From the NCBI GenBank assembly GCA_015055865.1, contig SVHK01000018.1, positions 1 through 33,251 of the forward strand: DNA of 33,251 nucleotides, read 5' to 3'. Under the pieces are notes generated by a model that worked only from the letters and a program-made list of their open reading frames with translations, was not told the DNA's origin and ran no database searches. The number at the start of each line of letters is the position of its first letter. The first letter of the stretch is position 1. This DNA is from Clostridiales bacterium (GTDB taxonomy: Bacteria > Bacillota > Clostridia > Christensenellales > Borkfalkiaceae). The translations under genes and the position numbers were made by a program. This document shows, piece by piece, positions 18,304-27,054 of the stretch.

Positions 18304-19269
18304 TCAATACTCTACGTTCGGGTCAAAATGGTTGAAGAATTTTCTTGCAGCAAACACGATAGGCGCCATAATAAACGTAATCGTAAGCCCAACCGCAGAC
18401 GCGAACGGATATTGTTGAAAACTTGAATTTTCACCAACGATACGCGTAAACAAGTAGTAGCTAAGCGTTTGCATTTCAGGTAACGCGTGGTCGCCGTAGA
18501 ATAAGTACAACGGACCGCTGCCCATAAATAACCCCGGCAAACCCGTAACGATAAAGAGGGTTACGGTGGGGTAAATCATAGGGAAAATAACGGATACGAA
18601 TTCTCTAAGCAAGGAAATACCTTCTAATCTACCGTATTCGATAACGGATACTGGAACTCTTGACATTGCGCTCATATAGATAATCATACCACCGCCAACG
18701 CCAACCCAAAGATTATAAAAAATCATAAGAGGGAAAGCAATGGTAGGATCTGTGAAAAATCGAGGCACGTTGTAAGGATCGTACTTCAATACAGTGAGAA
18801 AAATTTCCGTAACGCCTTCGTTTAAGAAGTTTTGGAACATAATAATCATTGCCATTGAAGAAATTAAGCTGGGTATAAACAATACCACTCTGAAAAATTC
18901 CGCGCCTCTAATTCTCTTATACAAGAGATAGGCAACAAAAAGGTTGATAGGCATTCCTACGAAAGTACTGAAGAAATAATAAATCATACCCCTTTTCACT
19001 GTACCGAGCAAAAAGGTGTCGCCTGAGAATACTCTGATTACTTCCTTAAAATTCCCCAACCCGCTGAAATAGTAAGCTGATTGTTTTGCGTCATAAGTTT
19101 GAAACGCGAGTAATATCGAGTTGATATTAACGCCCACGTACATGACAAAAAATTGCAAGATAGGAAAGGCGAATATACAAGCCAAAAAGATTTGATCCGC
19201 CCTTCTCTTCTTTGCAAAACCACCGAGCTCTTTCTTCCCTTTTACTTGAGGGAAATGAAAGTTCTCCAT
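18304..19269 (-). CDS. Carbohydrate ABC transporter permease, MalF/UgpA-type
   Basis: A 321-aa permease with six predicted membrane helices. The first begins at about residue 30 (IFLACIFAFPILQFFVMYVG). The EAA-type loop lies in EYGRLEGISLLREFVSVIFP, where it meets the ATPase. It is the partner of the MalG-type permease and the solute-binding lipoprotein; the order binding protein, MalF-type, MalG-type is the common CUT1 order. AGGAGG stands before the ATG. Confidence 0.93.
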   Translation of the reverse strand: MENFHFPQVKGKKELGGFAKKRRADQIFLACIFAFPILQFFVMYVGVNINSILLAFQTYDAKQSAYYFSGLGNFKEVIRVFSGDTFLLGTVKRGMIYYFFSTFVGMPINLFVAYLLYKRIRGAEFFRVVLFIPSLISSMAMIIMFQNFLNEGVTEIFLTVLKYDPYNVPRFFTDPTIAFPLMIFYNLWVGVGGGMIIYMSAMSRVPVSVIEYGRLEGISLLREFVSVIFPMIYPTVTLFIVTGLPGLFMGSGPLYLFYGDHALPEMQTLSYYLFTRIVGENSSFQQYPFASAVGLTITFIMAPIVFAARKFFNHFDPNVEY

Positions 19270-19291
19270 AAAGTCCTCCTTTTAACACATC

Positions 19292-20908
19292 TTATTTTTG
19301 TGCGCTAAGCCAGTTTTGATATTCTGCCGTATAGTTGGTTGCATTGTAGGTTTGTTTCATACCTGCAATGTATTGAGCAGCTGTAAGACTCTTATTATTC
19401 AAGAATACTAAGAAAGGATCCACCTGCGTGGTGCCGTTTACTTCCGAACCCCAACCCCATTCATAAGTACCGAAGAAAGTCGTTACGGACTTAAATTCGT
19501 GAGACTTTGTCGCATAGTAAATCTTAGAGTTTTCACTCGTTACCAAATCCCAGAAGTTTTGACCGAACGGCGTCAATTGATCGTAAACGCCTTCTTCCAA
19601 ATCGTAAGAGTAAGGGCGTGACAAACCGATATGCTTCGTGAAGGTGGACATTGCGTGTTCACTCAAAGTGAATTTCAAGAAGTCTTTTGCAAGGTCAGCT
19701 TGCTTGGTTGCTTTATTTACCGCTACTGCGATAGAACCGGAGGTACAGTAGAAGGATTCTCCTGCTTCTGCCTTGTCGTCGTAAGCGGGTACGGGCATAT
19801 AACCAAATCTTCTATTACCATACGCGTACTTGTCGCCTTTCTTGGATGCAATGCTGGAGAAAGTACCACGGGCTTCGTTTTCCCACCAACCGCCTTCCAA
19901 TATCATTGCGATAGGCTTACCGTCGGGACGAGAACGAAGGAAAGCATTTTGTGCTTGCGTGTGGGTGATAGAACCGTTTACGCTGTCAGCATAATAATAC
20001 TTGTTATCAATAATTTCCTTTGCCATTTCAACCGCAAATTGTCTGCCCTTCAAATCTCGGATTTCATAAGCGTTCTCAGGGGTAATTACCTTACCGTCCT
20101 TCGTCGTACCGTTAAAGGTTACGTTGATAGCGAAATCATTTACGCCTTCATAGCCGATTTGCAAGGAGTCAAGATAGCTCGTTCTATAAGAGTCATCCGT
20201 ACACCAAATATAAGGCGTAACGCCACGAGTCTTAGACAAGTAGTTAAGCCAAGTCTTGTATTCAGCGAACGTTGCAGGAAAACCGTCGTCATACGTACCT
20301 GCTACTCCGTCTTTACCAACCGATTTTGCAGGTTGACCAGCAAGACCGGAAGTATAGTCACCATCTGCGGAAACGTACAAGCTCTTCTCTTCAAATAAAT
20401 CTACGTCATAGATTGCGCCCGAGAAGTTGGTATAGAAAGGAACAGCATAGTAATTGTCGTTTACGTTGTAGTATTCACGCAAGTTCGCGTTCATACGATT
20501 TTCAATCGTTTCCTCACCCGTCGTAGCTGGAGCTTTAACGACGTCGGTAATATTCAAGAACAACTCTCTGTTTACAAATTCGTTATAACTAATCGTGTGG
20601 GTGAAGAAAATATCTTCGTTACGGTTTGCAATATCCGCCATCAGTTTTTGATTTTTAATTTCATCCTTAAGTTCGGAATTTATCAAAACTTCCACGTCGG
20701 GATTTGCCTTTTCGTATTCAAGCTCAAGCTCTTTAAGCCATTCTACGGAAACACCGCCGTTGAAGTAAGCGATATTCAAAATTTGGGAAGCGTTGGGATT
20801 AGTACGGTCGCCGTCACCGTCGTCACCGCCGCCACCGCAAGCGGTAACGCTACCGCAAACAAGTAAAGCCATAGACATACAAAGCGCTCTTTTCATTGTG
20901 TTTTTCAT
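19292..20908 (-). CDS. Extracellular sugar-binding lipoprotein of ABC importer
   Basis: A 538-aa solute-binding protein of the family 1 type. The signal peptide ends in lipobox SVTAC (Cys24), followed by a Gly/Asp-rich linker. Family features are ILNIAYFNGGVSVEWLKELE, the ANPDVEVLI strand, and KPIAMILEGGWWENEARG in the ligand cleft, where Trp residues would stack on sugar rings. The length is above the usual ~420-450 and suits an oligosaccharide binder. A TTG codon six residues upstream could extend the frame, but ATG at 20908 is preferred because AGAGG lies about 10 bases before it. It delivers glycans to the two permeases that follow. Confidence 0.9.
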   Translation of the reverse strand: MKNTMKRALCMSMALLVCGSVTACGGGGDDGDGDRTNPNASQILNIAYFNGGVSVEWLKELELEYEKANPDVEVLINSELKDEIKNQKLMADIANRNEDIFFTHTISYNEFVNRELFLNITDVVKAPATTGEETIENRMNANLREYYNVNDNYYAVPFYTNFSGAIYDVDLFEEKSLYVSADGDYTSGLAGQPAKSVGKDGVAGTYDDGFPATFAEYKTWLNYLSKTRGVTPYIWCTDDSYRTSYLDSLQIGYEGVNDFAINVTFNGTTKDGKVITPENAYEIRDLKGRQFAVEMAKEIIDNKYYYADSVNGSITHTQAQNAFLRSRPDGKPIAMILEGGWWENEARGTFSSIASKKGDKYAYGNRRFGYMPVPAYDDKAEAGESFYCTSGSIAVAVNKATKQADLAKDFLKFTLSEHAMSTFTKHIGLSRPYSYDLEEGVYDQLTPFGQNFWDLVTSENSKIYYATKSHEFKSVTTFFGTYEWGWGSEVNGTTQVDPFLVFLNNKSLTAAQYIAGMKQTYNATNYTAEYQNWLSAQK

Positions 20909-20937
20909 TTTCTTTTTACCTCTCAATATTCTTATTT

Positions 20938-23900
20938 TTAATTTTCTTTCTTCTTAAGTGTTACGTATCCTGCAACAGCCATTACAGCGGTCATTGCAAC
21001 CATACTACCCACACTGCTTGAACAGCCAGCCAATATATCGCCAAAACCAAACTTAGCGTTCGGGTCTTTTACGGTAATCGTATATTCCACAGTCGCCGTA
21101 TTTCCCGCCATATCCGTTACGGAATATCTAATTAAGTACTTACCTGCCTTGTCGGTAACAAATTCGTTGTTTTCATTGAGTTCAACTCTGTTCACGTCAT
21201 TATAAATTACAACGACCGTCAAGTTATAACTACTTTCATCTTCTACTTGCGCGTCAAATACAGTAATCGTATCCCCAAGTTCAGCTTGCGTTTGATAGGT
21301 ACCGTCTATCATAACGGTAGGCTTTTGCGTATCCTCAACCATTACCGAAATGGTATAATCTTGCGAAATGCCTGCATAAGTCAGCGTGTAAACGATTTCA
21401 TGCGCACCCGTATACACAGGCACGTACTCGCCACCAACTTCTTCAAGGACTTCTCCGTTCAACGTAACGACAGCCGTCCAGTTAAAATCAGTCACTTTTT
21501 CACCAGTGAAACCGTTGGTTGCTTCGGGGGCGGAAATCACAACTGCCGAACCAAGTTCTACCGTGTTTGCCGTTGCCGTAATATCAAGCCACAAGGTCTT
21601 TGCGGTAATGAAGTAGAAGAAAGAAGTTTCATTTCCTGCTTTATCTACCGCTCTATATACGATAACGTATTCCCCTGCCGTAAAGGTAATTTCCGTACCT
21701 GCCACCACGTCTTTTGCAGAAGTGTCACTCGGAGTCTTTATGCTCACGTTAACCGTTACTTCGCCGTCAACCGCGTCCATTGCCGTCGCGTTAGGAATCA
21801 CGCAAACCGTCCCTTCCAACACAACGAAGTTTTTCACGCTTTCACTATCCTCTTCGGGTACGGGAATAAAACCGTTCCCCAAGCTATCCGCGTTAATGAC
21901 AGGAGCAAAGCTATCCTTTGCCTGCAAGCTCTTTTCAAGCCAAATACTGTCACCATTTTTAGTAATTTCAAATCGAACGTTCCATTCGCCTTCGCCAAGA
22001 GAAAGTAAGACGTCTTTCAAGTTCACAGTATCGGACGGCGCGCTTGCAACCGCAATCCAGCTTTCACCGTTATAAACTTCTGCGTAAATTTCAAAGTCGG
22101 AAATTGCGCCCTCGTTACAATAATAAACGGTGAAGTCCTCGTAATCCCAAATACAATCATTGCCGAGCATTACCACGGTATCCGCCGTCTTAACCGAACC
22201 AGTCATCGCGATAACTTCCACACTCGTAGAATAGCTTACTTCTCCGCCAACGGAGTTTTTAACGGTATAAATTAAGTCGTAGTTACCCGTATGCTTGAAT
22301 GCGTACGAGTAATTGTTTTGGATTTCCAAACCGTCTACGCCCTCGTAAATCACACCGTCCTTTTTAATGGTGAGATACGTCGTTAAAGCCGAGGACAAAC
22401 TCTTCGCGCCGATTTCTACGTTCATGAGTTTCATCACGTATTCGTAAGAAGATAATTCAAGCGCCTGTTCTTTAACTTCGAAGGTATAGGCAAATCGTTC
22501 TTCTTCGCCGTCGTAGTTACCTAAATTATAGGCAAGTCGAACGCAATCGTTTTCGTCTGTCATACCGCCGTAGTACGCCACGTAGCTCCCTGCCGTGCTC
22601 GGTGTAAATTTCACGTTTTCACTATACGCCTGCTTTTGAAGAACAACGTTTCCGTTTTCATCCACAATTTCAATCGTTCCTGTAAACGCTTTTTTACCCG
22701 TCAATACCGAGCTTGCATAAGGCACAGGGAAGTTGTCTTCCAACCCAACGAATCGATCTTCGCTTTCGGGTAAATACATACCATAACCTGCGTCGCTCAT
22801 CAATTCACCGTCTTTACCTCTCAAGCTTTGCCCGTTCAAGTTATACACGATAAATTTCGCCGTCTTTTCGTCGGTCATTTCCGTTACGGTCATCTTAACG
22901 GTATAATTTTCAAACGTACTATTCACAAACGTTTCAGGCAAGTCTGCGTTTACGTTATTCCCTGCGCTCGTCATCGTCAGATATTGCATATCTTCGGGAT
23001 CGTCCAAATCAAGAATAGGGCGTTTCGCACATTCCCAAGCACCCGTACCGTAGGCATATGCGTAAACCGTTTTCGTCACGGGATCGAATCCGATATTCGT
23101 CGAATATCCCGAGCCGATAAATCCGCTCGCGTTTCTCGCCCTGTTCGTGAAAGACGTACCAACAAGCTCGGTATTATATTCCGCGCTTGTCAAACCTTTT
23201 GTCGCACCGTAATATTCAAGTCCATTGGAATTACTCTTATACCAACGCCCCGAGCCGAAATTCGCGCCGACGTCGCCGTAAGCAACTCTTGCGTTCGGCG
23301 TAATCGCATTCCACGATGTACCGCCTGCAACATATACGGTAAAGGATTCTTGGGTAATATCATCCGTTACAGTAATCGCGATTTCACGCAATTCTTCCGC
23401 ATTATTTCTCGTATGCCAAGCGCCGCCGTTCCACCAATCGGATGAACTGTCCGTCGATTCCGAGAACACGCGGAAATTAAGCTCCATCGTGCCTGTAAGC
23501 GAATTTTTGAAGGCCACGCTTGCGCCAACAGCATTCGCGCCAACATTTTGCGAGGTAAACATAATACCCTTGTTCGTATCACGAATAAGGTCAGCGTGTT
23601 GTTCGCTACCCGAAACGTTGTAGGTAACGTTCAAACCGCTTGCCGTGATAAACTCGCTTGCGCTTGCCGTAACGTCATACGTTTTTTCCACCGTCAAAGA
23701 ATACGCATAAACGATTTCCGCGCCTGCATATTCACCGCTTGCGGTAAATGCCTTACGCACGTTGCCGTTTGCGTCTTTCACACCGCTGTAAACAACGGTA
23801 TATTCGCCGAACGATTCGGGCGTGAACTTGATACCCTCTGCAAACGCGCGTTCCGCGATAACAACGCCGCCGTTTGGATTGAGTACCTTCACTTTACCGT

Positions 23901-24996
23901 CAAAGGTTGCCGTTTCACCCAAAACGCCTTTTAAGGTGGGCGTAGGCAACGTATATTCTTGATACTGTTTCGCCGTTTCCGTAAACTTAACCGAAAGTCC
24001 GGGCGCGGCGGAAGACGTAAGCGTGCCGTTTTCCCCACCGAGCGATTGACCGTTCAAGCTGTAAATGATAAAGTTTGCAGGCTCGTCCTTGCCTTGCGAG
24101 CCCGTTTCACTCGCGCCCGTAACGTCGGTCAACGTAAATTTCACGGTATAATTGTTAAAATCACAATTAAGCAATTCGCTTGCGCCCGTACCTGCATACG
24201 CCAAATGGTCAGTATCGTCTAAATCCAAAATAACGCGACGGTTCAAAATACTCGCGTATTGCGTTTCGTCCGCAGAAGACTTAAAGTTGTATTGATATAC
24301 TTCTTTAGTAATCGGATCGAATCCTACCACGGTCGAATGAAGATACCAATTCGTAAAAGAAGTACCCTTTAATTGCGTATTGTATTCTTTACTCGAAAGC
24401 GTGCCTCCATTATAAGGCGTAGTCGTATCGTCGTAGTCCTGCCCGTTGCCCGAATAACCGTAACGAATCCCCGTACCGTAGTTTGCGCCTACGTCGCCGT
24501 AAGCAACTCTTGCATTCGGTACGCTTTCCAACCAAGGCGAACCGCCTTTTATGTACAAAGTAAAGCTTTCGTTTTTGTCGGTGTCCGTCAAAGTAATCGC
24601 AACTTCACGGATTTCTTCCGCGTCGTTGCCGTTAAACCAATCTCCGCCGCCGTAATTTATCTTCCCCTTATTTTGGGTGTAGACACGGAAATCCATTTCA
24701 AACAAGCCCGAAAGAGTGTTGTTAAACACCACGGAATTCCCCTCTGCCGCATTTCCGTTTTCCGTCGCGGAGAAATGAATACCCTTTCTCGTATCTTTGG
24801 TAAGCGCGCTTACCTTTTCACTACCCGAAACGTTGTAGGTCGCCGTCAAACCGTCGCTCACCGTTATAATATCGCTTGCATTCGCCGTAAACGTAGTCGC
24901 GCTCGCCTTGGTCAAACCAACGCTCGCAAGCCCCGTACAGCTAACCGCTAAACACGAAAAAATCGCGATTAAAGATTTTCTAAAACGTTTTTTCAT
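20938..24996 (-). CDS. Large surface protein: duplicated ~400-aa unit, Ig-like domains, C-terminal anchor
   Basis: A 1352-aa protein with a signal peptide cleaved near KASA (residue 33). Residues ~42-437 and ~448-843 are tandem copies of one unit. Both contain TYNVSGSE, an E[IL]RE[VI]AIT strand, PNARVAYGDVGAN, GFDP[IV]TK, ILDLDD, NYTVK and YNLNGQSL or YSLNGQSL, and each ends in an Ig-like segment. Residues ~850-1310 are Ig-like/DUF5011 domains (for example YLIRYSVTDMAGNTATVEY). The end has GCSSSVGS, a hydrophobic helix and LKKKEN, the layout of a sorting or anchoring tail. AAGGGG supports ATG 24996 rather than the upstream ATG at 25032. A glycan-binding surface role is inferred from the neighbours. 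Confidence 0.8.
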   Translation of the reverse strand: MKKRFRKSLIAIFSCLAVSCTGLASVGLTKASATTFTANASDIITVSDGLTATYNVSGSEKVSALTKDTRKGIHFSATENGNAAEGNSVVFNNTLSGLFEMDFRVYTQNKGKINYGGGDWFNGNDAEEIREVAITLTDTDKNESFTLYIKGGSPWLESVPNARVAYGDVGANYGTGIRYGYSGNGQDYDDTTTPYNGGTLSSKEYNTQLKGTSFTNWYLHSTVVGFDPITKEVYQYNFKSSADETQYASILNRRVILDLDDTDHLAYAGTGASELLNCDFNNYTVKFTLTDVTGASETGSQGKDEPANFIIYSLNGQSLGGENGTLTSSAAPGLSVKFTETAKQYQEYTLPTPTLKGVLGETATFDGKVKVLNPNGGVVIAERAFAEGIKFTPESFGEYTVVYSGVKDANGNVRKAFTASGEYAGAEIVYAYSLTVEKTYDVTASASEFITASGLNVTYNVSGSEQHADLIRDTNKGIMFTSQNVGANAVGASVAFKNSLTGTMELNFRVFSESTDSSSDWWNGGAWHTRNNAEELREIAITVTDDITQESFTVYVAGGTSWNAITPNARVAYGDVGANFGSGRWYKSNSNGLEYYGATKGLTSAEYNTELVGTSFTNRARNASGFIGSGYSTNIGFDPVTKTVYAYAYGTGAWECAKRPILDLDDPEDMQYLTMTSAGNNVNADLPETFVNSTFENYTVKMTVTEMTDEKTAKFIVYNLNGQSLRGKDGELMSDAGYGMYLPESEDRFVGLEDNFPVPYASSVLTGKKAFTGTIEIVDENGNVVLQKQAYSENVKFTPSTAGSYVAYYGGMTDENDCVRLAYNLGNYDGEEERFAYTFEVKEQALELSSYEYVMKLMNVEIGAKSLSSALTTYLTIKKDGVIYEGVDGLEIQNNYSYAFKHTGNYDLIYTVKNSVGGEVSYSTSVEVIAMTGSVKTADTVVMLGNDCIWDYEDFTVYYCNEGAISDFEIYAEVYNGESWIAVASAPSDTVNLKDVLLSLGEGEWNVRFEITKNGDSIWLEKSLQAKDSFAPVINADSLGNGFIPVPEEDSESVKNFVVLEGTVCVIPNATAMDAVDGEVTVNVSIKTPSDTSAKDVVAGTEITFTAGEYVIVYRAVDKAGNETSFFYFITAKTLWLDITATANTVELGSAVVISAPEATNGFTGEKVTDFNWTAVVTLNGEVLEEVGGEYVPVYTGAHEIVYTLTYAGISQDYTISVMVEDTQKPTVMIDGTYQTQAELGDTITVFDAQVEDESSYNLTVVVIYNDVNRVELNENNEFVTDKAGKYLIRYSVTDMAGNTATVEYTITVKDPNAKFGFGDILAGCSSSVGSMVAMTAVMAVAGYVTLKKKEN

Positions 24997-25021
24997 TATT
25001 AATTCCCCTTTTGACAATAAT

Positions 25022-25065
25022 GAGAGCTCCACTTACAAAACCTACTCAAGCGCAAGCGAGCTCTC
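25022..25065 (-). repeat. Inverted repeat before the 1352-aa gene
   Basis: GAGAGCTC and GAGCTCTC form a perfect 8-bp stem enclosing a 28-base loop in the gap between the 579-aa and 1352-aa genes, ending about 25 bases before the downstream ATG. There is no T-run after it on the minus strand, so it does not look like a terminator. It could be an mRNA processing or stability element. Confidence 0.4.
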
Positions 25066-25102
25066 CCTATTGTATTTCTTAAAATTCAGTTATTTCTCTA
25101 TC

Positions 25103-26842
25103 TTATTTGATACCGTAAATATCGGAAACTAATATGTACTTACCTTGACTACCTTCTGCAGCTGCCCCGGTTGTGGAGTCGGTTGTACCAAACTGTACAT
25201 ACATATTCTGCAAGTTCTTATTCGTCAAATCGCTTACGTTAATCGTAACTTCTACCCATTCTCCAGCAACTTTTGCAATACTCGTTCCCGCATAAATTTG
25301 TGGATAACTACTACCGTTCTTCGATTTTACTCTTAAATAATAACCGCCTTCTCCTGCAGGTCTATACACGCTAAAGGTAATTTTCGAATACGCCGAAACG
25401 TCCAAACTTGCGGTATAAACGCCAGCCGATTGCCAATTATTCGTCGCTGTTATTTTTGCCATACCAGAACCGAATTTGGTATAGTCTTCGCTGTAAGAAA
25501 CGCTTGCGTTAGAGCCATCGTTTACAAACGTTTTACCAACCATAGCACTCATGCGGACAAGAAGTTCGCCGCCTACGGGGATATCCGAAGTTTTGCGTTC
25601 GCCAGCGGCATAAATGTCGGAGATATACACTTTTTCGCCCTTTTCACCGTGATTCTCAGTATTTTTACTGAAGTAGAACTTCACGTCCAAGATGGATGTC
25701 GTAATTTGGCTAACGTCAATGGTATATTCCGCCCAGCTACCCGTTTGAATGTTAATATGCTCCAAATACGCCCCATTGATATAGGCTCTAAAAATACGTC
25801 CATAGCCCGTTTCTTGATAAACCATCACTTTCAATTCTGCGCACTGAGAAATATCAACACTCTTTACCGTCACGTTTAACGCCCAGTTCATCGAACTCGT
25901 AAGTTCAATCATACCCTCGCCATTGTAGGTATGCATACTGGAATAAGCACTCACCGCGTTGCCAGGCGTTGCTTTCGAAGTATAGTTTTCAGCCGTGAAG
26001 TCTACCTGCTTGTCGCCATCGATAGCATTGCCAACCTGAACGCTTGCGCTAAACGTCTGCGAACCGAGGGTCGCCGAAATAGTCGCCTTACCTGTCGCTT
26101 TCGCCGTAACTTTACCGTTATTATCAACAGTTGCAACGTCCGTGTTCGAACTCGTCCAAATTGCGGAATAGTCGTTATCGTTCAAAACGTCAAAGCTTTG
26201 TTCGCTATCCGTCGCCATATACGCAGTTGTTACGTTCATCGTAAGCGTTTGATTTGCAAGCGCGGTATCCACGTATTTGGTGAGCAACTCACCCTCTTCA
26301 CCGTTTTGCAATGCGTAAGCAGCCACTTGCGCCATCGAACGTTCCACGGGTGCGCTATAATAATAAACGCCGTCTTTTACCGCGTAAGCGCGCGCTACGA
26401 GAGTCGTGCCGTAATAAGCTTCGGGAATTTTCGTCAAAACTGCGTTGAAATATTCTCTACCGTCTTCGTAGAAGTGCGTTTCGTCTTCCGCTTTGATTTC
26501 CTTATACGCTTCCGTTGCCCATTTTTCTTGGAATACGGGAGTATAATTCAAATCGATTTCATCCGCCGTATCGTCGTTATGGTTAAGCGTATTTTCGCCC
26601 AAAATCACCTTAGGGATAATCAACGTACCGTAGCTATAACCAGCGTCTTTATACTGTTTATCTACGGAAAAGATGAAACGTAAGCCCGTCGGGTCAACGG
26701 TTCGAACACTTGCGCCAACCGATTCAAAATCGGGCGCAGAATTAGCGCTTACCGGTTGCAAATTTTTTACGCCAAAAACAAGCCCCGTTGCGAATGCGAA
26801 CAAAGAACAAATTAAACCAAATTTTCTAAAACTTTTTTTCAT
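25103..26842 (-). CDS. Secreted protein: N-terminal unknown domain, Big_2 Ig-like domain, two jelly-roll-like modules
   Basis: A 579-aa protein with a signal peptide ending near QPVSA. Residues ~35-180 (start GASVRTVDPTGLRFIFSVDK) form a domain I cannot name. A bacterial Ig-like (Big_2) domain follows (~190-272, with WTSSNTDVATVDNNGKVTA). Two related C-terminal modules of ~130 residues each contain a W-x-E-[YV]-T-I-[DN]-V-S strand and end in VYISDIYAAG and ILVSDIYGIK, resembling carbohydrate-binding jelly rolls. There is no anchor. ATG 26842 is chosen over the upstream ATG because AGGAGGG lies directly ahead of it. It overlaps the stop of the 46-aa gene as ATGA, so the two are translationally coupled. 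Confidence 0.75.
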   Translation of the reverse strand: MKKSFRKFGLICSLFAFATGLVFGVKNLQPVSANSAPDFESVGASVRTVDPTGLRFIFSVDKQYKDAGYSYGTLIIPKVILGENTLNHNDDTADEIDLNYTPVFQEKWATEAYKEIKAEDETHFYEDGREYFNAVLTKIPEAYYGTTLVARAYAVKDGVYYYSAPVERSMAQVAAYALQNGEEGELLTKYVDTALANQTLTMNVTTAYMATDSEQSFDVLNDNDYSAIWTSSNTDVATVDNNGKVTAKATGKATISATLGSQTFSASVQVGNAIDGDKQVDFTAENYTSKATPGNAVSAYSSMHTYNGEGMIELTSSMNWALNVTVKSVDISQCAELKVMVYQETGYGRIFRAYINGAYLEHINIQTGSWAEYTIDVSQITTSILDVKFYFSKNTENHGEKGEKVYISDIYAAGERKTSDIPVGGELLVRMSAMVGKTFVNDGSNASVSYSEDYTKFGSGMAKITATNNWQSAGVYTASLDVSAYSKITFSVYRPAGEGGYYLRVKSKNGSSYPQIYAGTSIAKVAGEWVEVTINVSDLTNKNLQNMYVQFGTTDSTTGAAAEGSQGKYILVSDIYGIK

Positions 26843-26979
26843 TGTCCGTTCCCTCCTAACGCATTCGACCAACCGTCTTGCCACTCGCCTGAATCGTCAC
26901 TGCCATTCAATGAAGCCGTTACGATGTCTTCTTTGAAAAGCTCTTGGATGCGCAATATGGGCTTTTCATAGTCTTTCAT
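26839..26979 (-). CDS. 46-aa acidic small protein heading the operon
   Basis: This short gene has an excellent ribosome site (AAGGAGG, 7-base spacer). It encodes MKDYEKPILRIQELFKEDIV followed by a Gly/Ser/Asn/Asp/Trp-rich tail (DDSGEWQDGW and a GGNGQ end). The shape, Tyr-Glu-Lys-Pro near the start, then an amphipathic segment and a small-residue tail, is like the short unannotated proteins often seen in gut Clostridia. It also has a leader-plus-core look reminiscent of peptide precursors, but no modification enzyme is nearby. Its stop overlaps the ATG of the 579-aa gene. The function is unknown; the gene itself is well supported. Confidence 0.7.
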   Translation of the reverse strand: MKDYEKPILRIQELFKEDIVTASLNGSDDSGEWQDGWSNALGGNGQ

Positions 26980-27015
26980 ACAAAAACCTCCTTAATAATA
27001 TAATTTTATTTTTTT

Positions 27016-27043
27016 TATAAATACGGTTTTCCGTTTTTATCAA
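27016..27043 (-). promoter_or_regulatory. Proximal promoter candidate with palindromic spacer
   Basis: On the minus strand TTGATA (27043-27038) is followed after 16 bases by TTTATA (27021-27016), about 37 bases before the ATG of the 46-aa gene. The spacer contains the inverted repeat ACGG-AAAA-CCGT (27023-27034), a possible operator. The area is AT-rich, so chance matches are possible. Confidence 0.4.
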
Positions 27044-27054
27044 ATTAAGAATTT

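Noticed and set aside
25022..25065. Terminator between the 579-aa and 1352-aa genes
   Set aside because: There is no T-run after the stem on the minus strand and the loop is 28 bases long.
26839..26979. RiPP precursor peptide
   Set aside because: The leader-plus-tail look is suggestive, but no modification enzyme, peptidase or exporter typical of such systems is nearby.
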